64,000 bases of DNA, taken from positions 30,540,983 through 30,604,982 of the forward strand of contig CM038223.1 of NCBI GenBank assembly GCA_021442155.1, in the 5' to 3' direction. Positions 11,926 to 24,480 of this stretch are shown one piece after another. This DNA comes from Cymbidium sinense (taxonomy: Eukaryota > Streptophyta > Magnoliopsida > Asparagales > Orchidaceae). Each line of letters starts with the position of its first letter. Position 1 is the stretch's first letter. Made by a program: the position numbers and the translations under genes. The notes beneath the pieces are model-generated. The model ran no database searches, had not been told where the DNA came from, and saw only the letters and a list, made by a program, of their open reading frames with translations.

Positions 11926-13343
11926 TATTTATTTTCATATTTATGTGGTGCCCACCACAATGGCCATTTATTCTTTTATGATTAGCTTTATAAATTGATT
12001 GATGATTTGTTTAAATTTGCATTAAGATGATTTTTTCTAGTTTCTTCCTTGCTTTATGTATGATATGGATTAGCTCTTAAAAAATAAATCTTTACCAAAC
12101 TTAACAATTCAAAATAAAATTAAACAACTCATAATCTCACCTAAAGCATATGTTTAAAATGAAGATAAAATAATTAACAACCCCTTAGTTGTATGAGCAT
12201 TTCTTTTATAATATTATACACAATAACATCTTATTTCACTCTTGATTGGAGGGCTTCCACCTTTGCCAGAGAAACTTGGCTTGACTCAGATGGTGAAACT
12301 CACCTCATCCCTTCTTGATTTTGGCCAATAATCATTTCTCATGCATTACCATATGAATCCTATTAGCTGAGTCAAAATAATTGTCCAAAAAAATGAAACT
12401 TGAATTTCATTAGATTTAGGTCATTTTAAGCATGTCCCTTTACAAGATCTAGTCTCTTTAGGGAGTGATTTTAAAGACTTAGTCTCTTTCTAAATAATAA
12501 CAGCTTAACTATCTTGCATAGGCATAAAAACTTGCCTACATGTATTTAAAATTGTAGGAGGAGTTAGTTGGCGGCCACCCCCAGGCAATTATAAATCCAA
12601 GTTGTCAGGTGGTTTGTCCTCTCTTGTGGAGGCAAACCAATTATCCATTTTTGCCTTAGATTTAGGTTGTTCTTCCAGATCAAGCTCCCTATTTAGGTTG
12701 AGTGCTTCTTTGTGAGCCATAAGCATAATTCCTCACCTCTTAGGCATTTTCTTAATCTTGTGTTAAGGAATATTAAGTCCTAAATTTCTAAAGAAAAATG
12801 ATACCTAAATAAATGAAATCAATTTCTAAAATGTAAAGCCCAACTATAGGATGGTTTGAGATGCTCGTAGTTTCAACATCATAATCTCACTTATCTTCTA
12901 TTTTGGCTTCATAATTCTCTTTGATCAATCCTTGATCTTTAAAAAATAAGTCAATCAATTGATAGTCCTTCATTGAAATCTTCAAAGATAATGATCATTT
13001 ACCGTAATCATTTTCCTTATGAGATTTTCCTAAGGGATCTCATCCTTAGATCAATTAACTATTGCTTGTAGAACTTAACAACCCATTTAAAATAAACCTT
13101 GCTCTACTTTTCCATGAAAGTGGGGAAAAATCTCTGTACATATACCCCATCCTTTGAGTCTTTATTAAAGATATTAGGTCCATTAAAGGGTAGTGACTCT
13201 GAGATAGTAATTATTTCCTTGATGATGTACCGATCACTTGAATAAGTACATCTGATCTGCATGCATCTAACAAGATGAATTTCTATAGTCTCCTCTTTCA
13301 TTTCTCCACCAAGGTGACTTGATCACCCATAGAATTTTCCACA

Positions 13344-16300
13344 AATCATTAATTCCCTTTTAATGGACTTATCCAAAATCGTGATCAAACCAATTCAAGC
13401 TCATGGGATTTTCTCATAACTCTCATTTATATTCACATATATAAATGAAATATAAATATAAATAAATCAAACTAAATCCAAAAATTCAAGCTTCAAACCC
13501 CAAAAATTTCTTAAGTCCTTTAATTTCTCTTTTACTAAACTTAGCCCAAATCATGATCAAATCACTTCAAATTCTTAAAATTTTCTCATGATTAATTTAT
13601 ATTCTCATTTATATTAACACATATAAATGAAATATAAATTTAAACAATCAAGGCCATTTCCAAAAATCAAACTCAAATCCACTCAAAATCCAACCTAAGC
13701 CTTTCAAGCCAAAATTTTGAACTTAGCCAAATCAACTTCAAATCAAGCCAAACTCTTTATTTTTCTTCATGATTCAATCAACCCTATGATCATGAATCCA
13801 AATATAAAAACAAACTTTAATCAAACAATAAAAATCCAATTCAAAAATCATATCCAAAATCCATTCATATTCTTCCTTTGAATATGAAATTGTCAAATGA
13901 ATCAAAACTCATTTGACTTCAAACCATTGGCAAATAGATTTATATTTTATCATAAGTCTATATACAAGTTCAATCAAACTCAAATCAAGCTTTGAAAATT
14001 TGACCCACTTAGGCTCACTTGACCCAAAGTGACCTAAATTACACTCATGAGCTAAATTATAAACCACTCCTAAGTTCAAACCGACCATGTGCCAACTCCA
14101 AATAGATCAAACAACCCCTTCCATATGGTCAATTGGATCAAGCAAGCCATGCTTCCATCCGATGGAGATATACTCCCCTAATTCCATTTGAAAGATCTTC
14201 ACACAATTGAGCACTAGAGAGAGGAGCCATCAGAGCATTTTTAAGCTTCTAAGAGGATTGAAATCAAGCTTTCTCAATTTTCTTTCATAGAAAATAGGGG
14301 ATCTCCTCTCATTTCCTAACTTCTTCCATACTCCAATTCATTTCAATTACCCTTACACACTCCCTCAGGGGATCAAGTCGAGTGCACCCAAGCATTCACA
14401 CAAGTTCCTAAAGCAAGGAAGAGTTTAATTCAATTAAAACCGCAATAGATAGGAGGAGAGCTTGGTCCATAGAGAGATCTATTCAACCCCAAGGCTTAAA
14501 ACTTTCAACAGGGCTTCGTCTCCACTAGACGAAGCTACCTCATCGAACTAGAGCACTTGGGATCACCTCTGATGAGGTATGGAACTTTTTGACCACTAGT
14601 CTTAGGAGGTGTTGGTCCTTTGTAAAAGAAATTGTCATGGTATGAGAATTCCATCTTTGGATAGGCTTGCCATTATTGCTAGATTATGTGGGTAAAATCT
14701 CATTCCTAGAAGCTCAATAGCTCAATCTTCCTAGATCATGGACGCCTCCATTGATCCTCAAGAAAGATTAGGTAATCGCATCCATCCGTGCATTTTGGAT
14801 GGACCCAGATTAACACATGTTTTAGAATGATTTATCCTTTAAAACCGGTGATTGTCGCTCAATCTTGATCGAACGAAGGATCAAACCATCGCCCACCATG
14901 CTGATGCAACATTTAAGTGGATAGCTCATAGTGCGATGTCGCCGAACATTGCCGCATGTCAGTGAGCTAAGGGGATTAGTTAGGTTTTAATTAATTTTAA
15001 TTAATCCCCTAGGCTTTAAAAATTCATATCTCCCTAAATAAAAATTAGAAAAAAAATGAGGTAATTTTTTGCTGAAACATAATTTCATCTAGAACATTCT
15101 AAAAATGATTTCAATGGATTTTGATTTATCTTGTGCTATAATTTTGAGTTTTAATGGAAATCTTATTTAGCTAATTACCCATTAATTAATCCTCTCATTA
15201 ATCCCAAACTTCTTAGGTATATTTCGGGGGATGACTCACGCTTCCTTTAATTTTCTTAGGATTTATTGTAGGCTTAATTGGTGTAATTGCAAATGCATTT
15301 CCTAAATAGTCCCTAAATGTAATTAAGGGTGTGATTAGTGTTTTAATTCCTCATTGGAATTGATTAAGGTCAGATCCAGTGAGTAGGAGGTTTAGGGAAT
15401 AATTTGGGGGTATTTCCCCCAAGCTATTCCCTAAACCCCCTTTTCTTTCCTTAATCCTCTCTTAATTAAGGGCTAATTCACTAATTACCCACTTAATTAA
15501 TTTCTTAAAATTTTTGAAACTTTCTAGAACTTAATTAATCTACTTTGGGTAGATGCTTAAGTGTTCAAGAGCCTAAGTTCAATTAAAAAATCAGAACTCA
15601 ACTCACATGTATGAGGGGTGTTTTTGAAATTACTTAAGTTAAACCCCTTAGCTTAATAAACCATTAATCATGAGCCAAATTGCATTATACCCCTTTCCTC
15701 TAAGGTGCATTGCAAGTTTAAATTCCGTGTGAGGTTTTATGTCATCTTATTGGATCATAATTACTTGGTTAATTATATGGTGGTGTAAAAGGGTTAATTA
15801 ACTTGCTTAATTCATACCTTAACCTAATCAAAATTTAAAATGAATCTAATCATCTAAAAATTAAACAAAAATGTTAAACACATGTGAGAATGGGTTATAA
15901 ACATCCAACCCAACTCACATTTTCAAAATTAAATCAAATTCAAAATCAAACAAAAATCACATTGAATAAACTTTGATTTATTTTAAGCTTTATTATTCAT
16001 AAGATTGTCTTTAGGATTTAATTAAAGTGAATGTGTTTACATGCTTTCATTGCTTTAGTTCTTTCTCCAACATGCTAAATTTGTATGTCATGTGGTTTTC
16101 ATCCATATTTTCAAATTAAAATTTAAAAATGAAAATGTTTACTTTATGTCAAATTTGCATGTGTTGGCTAAATATGAGTGGCTATTATCACTATAAATTT
16201 AAATTATTTTCAAAATATATGAATCAATTATCAAAATTGAAATTATGCTACTTATATTTTAATTATAAGCTTGCATGTGAATAAGATATAAGGATGTGCT

Positions 16301-19300
16301 TAGTGAGTTTTTCCTTCCTTTCTCTTTAGTATAGTTTTGAATAGATTGGTAAAATGTATGGTTCATTTGAAAAGAACCTAACACTTACCTAATTATATAT
16401 CCTATTCATTCTATACTATTACTTAAGAAGGATACTATGCTTGCACACATAAATTGCATAAACAAAATGAATCAACTAATACAAATTTTGCATTCTTTCT
16501 TTTCCATTCATTTCTTTTGTACACATGTTTGTATTTAAGGAAAGTGGTATATTAGTCCGAACAACCGAGGTTGGAGGCTTTTAAGTAGCCCTAAGTAGGT
16601 CTTGTACCTTACACCTCTGGTTAACAATGGCTCTGTACTCACTTATGTCTTTCTTACTTTCATGTGTGTATGTGAAAATTGGATAAGAAATCTCTTTTCT
16701 ACTTAAAGAAGATCATGCATCATAAACTTCCAAATTTTCTTAAATGAATCACTTAGCATGCATCATAAAGCATGATAAACATTCTCATTTGTGTGTATAG
16801 ATATTCTTAGGACTCATTCATATGCATGTTATATATGTTGGGAAAGAAATGAAATGATGTATGTTTTGTGAATTTGGTTCATTTTATTTAATCTTAAAAA
16901 TCTTTCTTTTTGAATAGGTTTGTTTAGAGTCCATCTAAACTAAGGATTAACTAAAACACTTAATCAAAACATTCACTAAACAAAACTAAAAATGTGAATC
17001 TACTTTAGAAACTACTTAGGTTAGGGAAGGAAAGAGAAGTTCTCTTCTCTTTTTCTCTCTTTATAACTTAGTAATTAATTGTAGGATTCATTTGAACCTA
17101 ATCAAAACATGAAATAAAACCAATCCAAATAAATTAAATAACTTAAATGAAACCCTCCTCTATGTTGAAAATGCTTCACACTTAGAAAATTCTAACTTAA
17201 AGCCATAGCTAAGCATACCACTCAAACCCCCAAAGCACACACATTAGGCTAAGTCACCACTTCTAGCTTTAGGTTACGATGGTGCATGGTTTGATGTTTG
17301 TTTTTATTTTGTGATATATATTTTAGACTGGATGTTAGGATGTATGTGTATAGAATGAATGATAGGGTGATCTTAGTCTACCCATTCTTTTATGTTGGGA
17401 TTGTGCTTAAGGAGCATTGTGATAAATAAAAATATAAAAATGCTTTTGCTATGCAGGTGCTTAAACCCCTAAGCATAATCCAATAGGCCAGGTAGACTTA
17501 GTCACCCATGTGTGGGGTGATAATTCCAATATACATACTTTAGATTTGGTGATTTGTTTAGCTAACCTTTGTTTTGCAAGTGTTAGGTAGATTTACTTTT
17601 CCTTTTCATGTAAATTTTGCAATTAGGATTTTGGAATGATTGTTATGGGGATTAGGATGAGCATTAATCATAAGATCTTATCTTATGCACCATGTGAAGC
17701 TTTGGAGCATCCACCTTCCAACCATCCAAAAGAAAGAACTAATGAAGAAAGAAGAAAAGAATAAAGAATAAATGAAGCTTGAAGTCCCCCGTAATAATGA
17801 ATTCCTTTCATAATTATAGTTTAATTCATTTGTAATCTGGGTTATATAAGGGCAGAGCTCAGCTACCCAATTTATTTTTGGGTTTGTGCAGTGGTGCCCG
17901 ACCACACTCGGCCATTTATTCTTTTTGTGATTAGTTGTATAAATTGATTGATGATTTATTTTGCTTTTGCATTAAGTGGCATCTTTTTCCTAGTTTCTTC
18001 CTTGCTTTATGTATGGCCTAGATGTGGAATAGGCTCTTAAGTAAAAGTAAATCTTTTACCAAACTTAACAATCCAAAATAAAAAAAATGAAGAACTCATA
18101 ACCTCACCTAAAGCTTAGATTTAAAATCAAGATAAAAAAATTAGTAACCCCTTAGCTGGATGAGTATTTCTTTTATAACATCATGCAAAAATGCATCTTG
18201 CTTCACTCTTGATTGGAGGGCTTCCACCTTTGCCAGAGAAACTTAGCTTGACCTTTGAGAGCCTTGGTGGAAACACACCTCTTCCCTTCTCGCTGATTTT
18301 TGGCCAATAACTTTATTTCTCATGCATTAGGCATATGAATCCAATTAGCCTATGTAAAAATAATTATCCAAAATTAAAATTAAAAATGAAATTTGAATTG
18401 CATTATATTTAGGTCATTTGAAGCATTTCCTTACATGATTTAGTCTTTTTAAGAAGTGAGTTTAAGGACTATACTCTTTCTAAATAAATAACAGCCTATC
18501 TATCTTACATAAGCATAAGACTTGCCTACATGAATTTAAAATCGTAGGTGGAGTTAGTTGGCGGCCAACCCCAAGTGGTTGTAAGTCCAAGCTATCAAGT
18601 GATTTGTCCTCTCTTGTGGATGCAAACCAAATACCCATTTTTACCTTAGATTTAGGTTGTTCTTTCGGCCCTCACCAAAGCTCCCTAGATTTAGGTTCTG
18701 AGGTTGCTTCTCCCATTTGTGGGCCATAAGCTTAATTCTCACCTCTTAGGCATTTTCATAATCTTGTGTTATAGAATCATAAGTCCTAAATTTCTAATGA
18801 AAAATGCAACTCAAACAAATTAAATAAATTTCAAAAATGTAAAGCCCAACTATAGGATAGTTTAAGATGCTTGCTAGGTTTCCTAGCATCATGGGCATCT
18901 CCTACTTATCTTTCTTAGGCTTCAACAATAACTCCCTCTCTTTGATCAATCCCATCTGACCTTTAAAAATGAACTAATCAATTGATAGTCTTTTTCTATT
19001 GAAATCTTTGAAGACAACGATCATTTACCTTAATCGACAGTATTCCTAAAGGATCCTGTCCCTTAGGATGTAATTAATTATGGGGGCTTGCCCTTGTAGG
19101 GAACTTAATGAACCTGATTTATAATAAACCATGCTTTACTTTTCTATATAAAGTAGGGGAAGAATCTCTGGTACATATGTAGACCAATTATCCTTAGGAG
19201 TCCTTATTGAGGTGATTAGGTCCATTAAAGGGTAGTGACCTCTATCTTTCGAGATAGTACATTATTCCTTGATGACGTACCCGATCACCTGAATAAGCAC

Positions 19301-19430
19301 ATCTTTGGAATTGTGTGGCATCCTAACCAACAAGGCATAATATTTCTATTTTCATTTATCCTCTTCAAAAAGGATAGATGATGGTTTTTCACCATAGCTA
19401 TTAAATCCAAATTTGTTTGTGATGTGACAT
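13344..19430 (+). mobile_element. Giant LTR 'B', right part
   Basis: Collinear with LTR A from A-position about 6,400-6,550 to its end. Landmarks: GTTTGTATTTAAGGAAAGTGG (16,530; A 10,723), TATTAGTCCGAACAACC (16,551; A 10,743), the GA-rich tract (about 17,727-17,770), CTTGATTGGAGGGCTTCCAC (18,208; A 12,241) and TCCATTAAAGGGTAGTGAC (about 19,210; A 13,180). The offset grows from 5.81 to 5.97 kb along the copy, showing independent indels. About 1 kb of the TTGAC-rich block is missing near 14,050. The exact right end is uncertain: similarity to A fades after CCTCTT at 19,372, and a plausible ...GTGACA end lies at 19,429. Non-coding throughout. Confidence 0.72.
17842..17860 (+). promoter_or_regulatory. 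TATA box of giant LTR B
   Basis: TTATATAAGGGCAGAGCTC is a good plant TATA box, and the following GAGCTC is kept in LTR D. It lies about 60 bp after the end of a purine-rich tract and is preserved at the same relative place in A (weaker) and D (degenerate, minus strand). It is the main reason for calling A and B plus-oriented and C and D minus-oriented. Confidence 0.5.
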
Positions 19431-20760
19431 AGGGCTTTACTTAGTCACAAAGAGATTAAGTCAAGAATAGACACGATAAAGTGGGATGAATATAGAAAAC
19501 ATAAAAAATTTCACTATATTAGAATATAAGAACAAGCAAGAGATTATAATAGAAAATTTATCCTTCTCAAGATTAGAATAGAAGCTAAAAAGGATCCCTC
19601 TCCTCTTGAGATTCACCTTTTTATAGAATCTGAGGGTTGGTCTTAAAAATATTATATGTCAGTTTGTAGATATTATATGTTTTTCATAATAAAATAGCTT
19701 TTCATCTATAACCACTAAGAAACTCTCTTATGCACTAGCAGTTGGGTGACTGGTACAAGTTGGGAGATGAATATTTTGATGTGGATGCTCTTACAAATCA
19801 AAATGTTGGGTGTCAGTTGCTTGGCTCAATCAAGTTCTTTAATACACCACTTATGTATAAGCAAGTCCTCCTAGATGTTTATAGAGTGAATTCTTTCTTT
19901 GGGCTCTACTACTCACCATTAAGTGCCTTCATACTAGTACATATCCTAGCTTCCTGCTACCAATTTCAGACTACAATTAGCTTTTTGATTCTTCTACTAC
20001 TTGTTGAAGAGACTTATAAAAGAACAAAATAATGAAAATAAAAGTCATTCTTTTAGTTATTATTAGGACATTTGACTAAAATTTTTTGGTTATTTATGTC
20101 ACATCACCATTAATTTGACCCCTTTTGGGTGTTTTTATTTCTTTACAAATACCAGAAAAGGGACTGTTAAGCTCTGTTGACTATACACCATGTGTATCTC
20201 ACTATTTGACCTGATGATAATAAATCTTGTGTAATAAGAACTAATTATCTCTTTGTATGATAAATTATTTGCAGTAATCATTATGAATGTCATTCTTAAT
20301 TTTGATTTATATTGATGATAAATATATACACATTTGTTATGCTACTAATCAAGTTAAATTCAAGTGTTCAGGAAAACTCTTTAACTCCATGTTCTTCAAT
20401 CAATTCAAAATGCTAAAGCTATTAAACATGAACTGGGTGGGAATTTCTAAGGATTAACTATATTAAAACAAATGAAAAGCTCACTAAAATAAAATAAATC
20501 ATTCATTCATTTCAAAATAATTTATTTGATAATTATTCATAAATTCTACATTTCATATTTATAATTATTCTTCAAATTATTCATTTTGGATAATGTGAAC
20601 TAGCTGCATAAACTTTGTTACATTTATTGTGCTTCCGTGCAACCTAAATTAAGTTCACATTTCATTAAATTATTATAATGCTTAGGCATGTTCATTATTT
20701 ATTTATTTAATGCATGAATCTAAATTAACAAAATATTATTCAAGGTATTATGTTTCTCTC
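19431..20760. other. AT-rich sequence of unknown origin
   Basis: No family recognised. A minus-strand TATA-like element (TTCTATAAAAAGGTGAATC as read on the minus strand, near 19,625) precedes a purine-rich stretch and would fit an LTR promoter, but no LTR ends were found. A 96-codon frame at 19,742-20,032 is listed separately. 20,040-20,760 is AT-rich with nothing recognisable. Confidence 0.35.
19742..20032 (+). CDS. Unrecognised 96-codon open frame
   Basis: I do not recognise the product. The frame starts MGDWYKLGDEYFDVDAL, is hydrophilic for about 25 residues, then becomes rich in aromatic and aliphatic residues. Hydrophobic stretches at about residues 60-73 and 77-90 could be weak membrane segments. 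It has no visible paralogue elsewhere in the window and no clear promoter on the plus strand. In AT-rich non-coding DNA a frame of this length can occur by chance. It could also be a fragment of a retrotransposon polyprotein too decayed to place. Confidence 0.15.
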   Translation: MGDWYKLGDEYFDVDALTNQNVGCQLLGSIKFFNTPLMYKQVLLDVYRVNSFFGLYYSPLSAFILVHILASCYQFQTTISFLILLLLVEETYKRTK

Positions 20761-22610
20761 CTTTTGTCCTAGTCTTCTCTCTCATATCCTTTCTCTCATA
20801 CTAGACCTTTTTGGCCGAATATTTTTCATAGTTTTTTGCCAAATAAATTGTGTTAGAGTTATTCAAATTATTTTCATAATTATCCCATACTTTTTTAAAT
20901 TTTAAAAATTGATTTATTTGAATCTTTAATTTGAATTATTTTTGAATTCAAATTGAATATTCTTTTGATTACATATGAAAATTTGAACTCTCCTCTTTAT
21001 GGAATGTTTTGTGGGTGATCATATGCTTATCTAGTTTATTTAATTTGAATTTATTTGAGTTAATTCAAATTCAATTAAAGTTAGCCAAGGAATTATCTTC
21101 TTTCCTTTTAAGAATTTATGGAAACCTCCTTTGGCCAAATATATCTTTTTTTCAAATTCAAATTAATCTCTTAATGAAAATTAATTTAAACTCTCCTAAG
21201 ATCTTATCAATTATCATTTAGTTCGAATTAAGTACATTAAAGTAAATCTAATCTATTTTAGGAAAGTAGCTTGGCCAAATTTTTTAATATTCCTTGGATT
21301 TTATTAAATAATGCTTATACGTTATCTCTTTCATTCCTTCATTCAATCAAGATGAATTGATTGAATTTTGCATAATATTGAATTAAATGCTAATTGAATC
21401 CCACCATATATCATGCTTAATTTAAATTAATCAAAATTTGAATTATTCTCTTTTTCACTTAGACAGTTAATTATGTCATGACTTGTTTGGTAATAATTCA
21501 AACTCTTCTCTCCTCTCTCTCTCTCTCTTGGCTAACCCACATAAGCATTAACTTCTTAATTACATTAGAAATCAAGTTATATGATGAATTGATTCAATTT
21601 AAATCTCTTTCCAAATTAATTTTCCCTCCATATCCCCTTTTTTATCAATTTACTTCATCATGCTAAATTAATTTAATTTAATTGATTCAAAATGAATAAC
21701 TTACTAATTAACTTTTTCTCTTCCTTACCTTGGGTGAAATCCCACTTATAAAATTTGAATTTCAAATTGATTTTTATCTCATGCCATTTATTTTTATTTT
21801 TATTGATTTATGTTTAAATTAATTCCAAATGTGTTTCCCTCCTATTTTTCCTTCTCTTGCGTCAACCTTGAGACCCCTTGTCTTATAAATAATGTTCCTT
21901 AAACTAGGTTAAAGTCTCTTGGAAAAATCTCTCTTAGAAAAACTCTTTCTAGGCTAAATTTTTGTAAAACCTTTTAAGATATCTTCTTGGTGAATCAAGT
22001 GCTAATTTCTTCATTCTTTTTCCATCCTCCAACCTACAAGTGATTAGCTTGAGGATTGCACAAAAGAACATTGAGAATTGGTGGATTTTTTTTGAAGTTG
22101 AAAGCTTAATAAGGTGCTTTCATTCTAGTTTGTGAATTTAAGTGACCTTATTCTCTTTCTTGGCTTGAGTTTCTTATACATTTGGTCAATTTGTTTTGTG
22201 CTTAACTTATCTATTTCTATGCTTTCTCAAGTTGGCCGAAAGCTTCATGGTTAATGAACTAAAGTGTATTATTGCAAGTTATTTTCTCTTTATTATTCAT
22301 ACATGTTCCAAAGAGAGATTATTGTCTTTGTGATTATTTCATATAAAATACTTGTAAGTAACAAGTTCTATTACTTCTAAATCATCTCATCTTTTGCATA
22401 AATAATAATTTCTTTAAGAAGTAATTTCATTTGAGTTTATGTTATTTAAAATTTCATTTTCATTTGATCTTTGGTAAAACTCTAAGTCTCTTTCTAACAA
22501 GTTATTAATTCAAGTTTCAAATCATTATTATGCTATATTTCAAATCATAAATTAAATCACCTTAATTTCAGGTTATCATATTCACATCAAATATTTTAGA
22601 GAATCATTTA

Positions 22611-22614
<4 letters not shown>

Positions 22615-22660
<46 letters not shown>
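22615..22660. repeat. (AT)n microsatellite
   Basis: An uninterrupted run of about 22 AT dinucleotides inside the copia-like LTR region. It is a simple repeat and is likely to be length-polymorphic. Confidence 0.97.
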
Positions 22661-22663
<3 letters not shown>

Positions 22664-22815
22664 TTAATTATTATTTAAATTTAAATATCAATTAAGGTGA
22701 ACTATCTTTCATTTCTTTGAAATCACTTGCCTTAATATTGTTATAGTTGGGTTGTGAGAGCAAAATTATTTTAAATTTGAGAGTTAGATCCTTCTTTCTC
22801 CTTTTTCTCATTTTA

Positions 22816-22951
22816 TTGTTGGGTTGTACTAGCCCATTAAAAAAGTGTGTTGTTAGGTCATGCTTGCTCTTTAAGGAAAGTATGTTCTTGGGTTGTACTT
22901 CCCTGTTAAGAAAAGTATGGTGCTGAGTTGTACTTGTCATGAAAGAGAGTA
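22816..22951. repeat. Imperfect tandem repeat, about 35-bp units (4 copies)
   Basis: Four units begin near 22,816, 22,849, 22,886 and 22,921. Each combines a GTTGGGTTGTACTT-like start with a TTAAGAAAAGTATG-like end (for example TTGGGTTGTACTTCCCTG followed by TTAAGAAAAGTATGG). It lies directly upstream of the supposed R/U5 region. Confidence 0.6.
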
Positions 22952-23190
22952 TGAGAGATTTGTTGCAATCTCATTTTGACTTAGTGAATTCTTAATTTGG
23001 GTTGCTAGGCGTGGATGTATGTAGGCTTTTGGGATTTGGTTGAACCACGTAAAAATCCATCTTCTCTTTCTTTATTTTCCCTTTACTTTTCTTCAATGTT
23101 GTTGATTGTTGGTTTATTTCTCTACAGCTTTATCATCAAAAATTTATGTTTTATACAAAGTTTAAAATTAAGTTTTTGAAATTATTTTTT

Positions 23191-24480
23191 AAAGATTGTT
23201 GTTGATTATTGCTAATACCAAGGTTGTTTCCTTAGGTGGTGACTCAATAGTTTCAAGTTTCTCTTTATTAGGAAAGGTCTTGCCAATAATAACTATTTCT
23301 GTGATCGGAGCGATGAGTTTTACTTTAATAGATTTGTATGAGATGCTGGAAAGTTTTCTTTCTTTGACTCATCATGAGAGCAGTAAGATAGAGATAATAA
23401 GTCTTGCCCCCTGGGAGAGTACCAAGTGTATACCTAAGATGTGCATGTAAATTTGATAAGTACTCATAGCTAACAAAGACCTCACATAAGAGCATCTAAT
23501 AGTATGGGACTAAATCTATACAAGTGCATCATTATGAAGACTCACTCTATGCTTGGTAAATACCAGAGGTATGTTTTTATTGGATTATAAGAGATTACTC
23601 TTTAGAGAAGTTTCAGATTCAACACACCTATAAGGGTTGCACTAACCCTACCAACCGTATAACATACATTGAATCAAGTATGTTGTAATTGGATTTGGAT
23701 GATGCAATGAAGTCCTGACTATTCTTTACAACTTCAAAGAATTGGTCCTCAGACGGTTCTCTCACCTACTATAGAGAGTCATTATTTCATCTAGATAATT
23801 TAAGAGAATGTTCCTCAATTTATTCATTAGTGCACATAATCATCTAATGAGCTCTGACACACTCTTTTAAATGTGATAGAAGCATTGTGAGTTATATAAA
23901 AAGTTCATCACATGCTTCTAAATGATGATGTAGGAAGATGAAAAACTAGAAACCTTACTTACTCAAGTTGCACTTCTCAGGGCCTCACAGAAAGTCCTTT
24001 TATTATGTGATTGAGTATTAGTAACCCTAATCATTACAAAACTACTCATATTATCAAATATACACGTGAGCATTGGAAAGTATAATGAAGTTTCCAAACC
24101 AATGATGGTGACTCATAAGGGGAACTCAATTAAGGTGACTCTGGAAGGATACATTTCAAGTTTGTAGACTGGATAGGGAAAGAAGATAACCTACTATGCA
24201 AGAAGATGTGCTAGCACATATGCATAACTTTAGATACTAGCAAACTCACCACCAACATAATGAGTGTTTATAGCTCATTATAATTATATAATTATGGGTA
24301 TCAATGGTCAAGTTAGTGGAGGCCATCTTAAATAAATATTACTTTATGTAACCACAATAAAAAAAGGTTAGATGGATTTCACAATCACATGAGGATTATT
24401 CTCACCATCTTGATTAGTCTCATGCATGGAGGAGGGTTTTGAAGAGTTTGGTCGAGGAGCTCATCAAGGTAGAAAAAATC
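23191..24480 (+). pseudogene. Unclassified degraded 5' part (possible gag) of a Tat element
   Basis: Precedes a clear protease on the same strand, so it is where gag should lie. The segment TTAGGTGGTGACTC at 23,232 resembles the 'TTAGGTGGCGACTCC' often seen near the U5/primer-site region of gypsy elements. Beyond that I could not recover a gag motif such as a zinc knuckle: stops are frequent in all frames. An 84-codon frame at 23,196-23,450 has no recognisable similarity. The assignment is by position only. Confidence 0.3.

Larger units (their letters stand above)
6083..13343 (+). mobile_element. Giant solo LTR 'A' (7.26 kb), inserted into LTR B
   Basis: Non-coding LTR of an unnamed family. 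It starts TGTTGACCTCATTTTTT and ends ...AATTTTCCACA (TG...CA). Both ends match the other family members: LTR C on the minus strand ends in a related GGTCATCA and begins TGTGAGAAAT, and LTR D begins TGTGGAGAAA. Internal order: sub-repeats (to 6.86 kb), TTGAC-rich block (7.2-8.0 kb), a 'GAGGTATGGAA' region, long AT-rich part, GAA-rich purine tract (about 11,795-11,850), TATA-like box (11,902), and a conserved block with CACTCTTGATTGGAGGGCTT (12,237). No ORF worth reporting. Flanks are LTR B on both sides; the flanking 5-mers GTCCT and ATCAT are at best a decayed target duplication. The orientation is inferred from the TATA-like box. Confidence 0.75.
20761..23190 (+). mobile_element. Probable LTR end region of a Ty1/copia-like element
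   Basis: AT-rich and non-coding. The recurrent motif TTGGCC(G/A)AA appears near 20,812, 21,133, 21,272 and 22,233. The segment 22,985-23,070 reads TTGGGTTGCTAGGCGTGGAT, then 'GTAGGCTTTTGGGATTTGG', then GAACCACGTAAAAATCC and a CT-rich tail. The order 'GTGGATGTAGGC ... GAACCACGTAAA ... pyrimidine tail' is a common feature near the R/U5 end of plant copia LTRs (family knowledge). No primer-binding site was found after it, and the 5' boundary is not visible. The next recognisable coding sequence is gypsy, so this LTR probably belongs to another insertion. Confidence 0.4.

Noticed and set aside
5470..13343. LTR A or B as the 3' LTR of element E1 (pol at 1-2,910)
   Set aside because: There is no polypurine tract before 5,470 (the flank is pyrimidine-rich, ATTATCCCT), and the same LTR family occurs as independent insertions (C with its own ATAGT duplication, D in a PMD gene). 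Nothing links it to E1.
17678..17905. 75-codon minus-strand frame through the GA-rich tract, and similar frames at 63,445-63,633
   Set aside because: The translation is low-complexity Ser/Phe from the purine/pyrimidine tract of the giant LTR. The two frames are not conserved relative to each other.
5470..19430. Large segmental tandem duplication with a 5.8-kb period
   Set aside because: The repetition ends exactly at LTR-like TG...CA boundaries, and the outer copy rejoins cleanly. Nested insertion explains it better.
22615..22660. Possible origin or matrix-attachment element at the (AT)n run
   Set aside because: It is a plain dinucleotide repeat with no other supporting feature.
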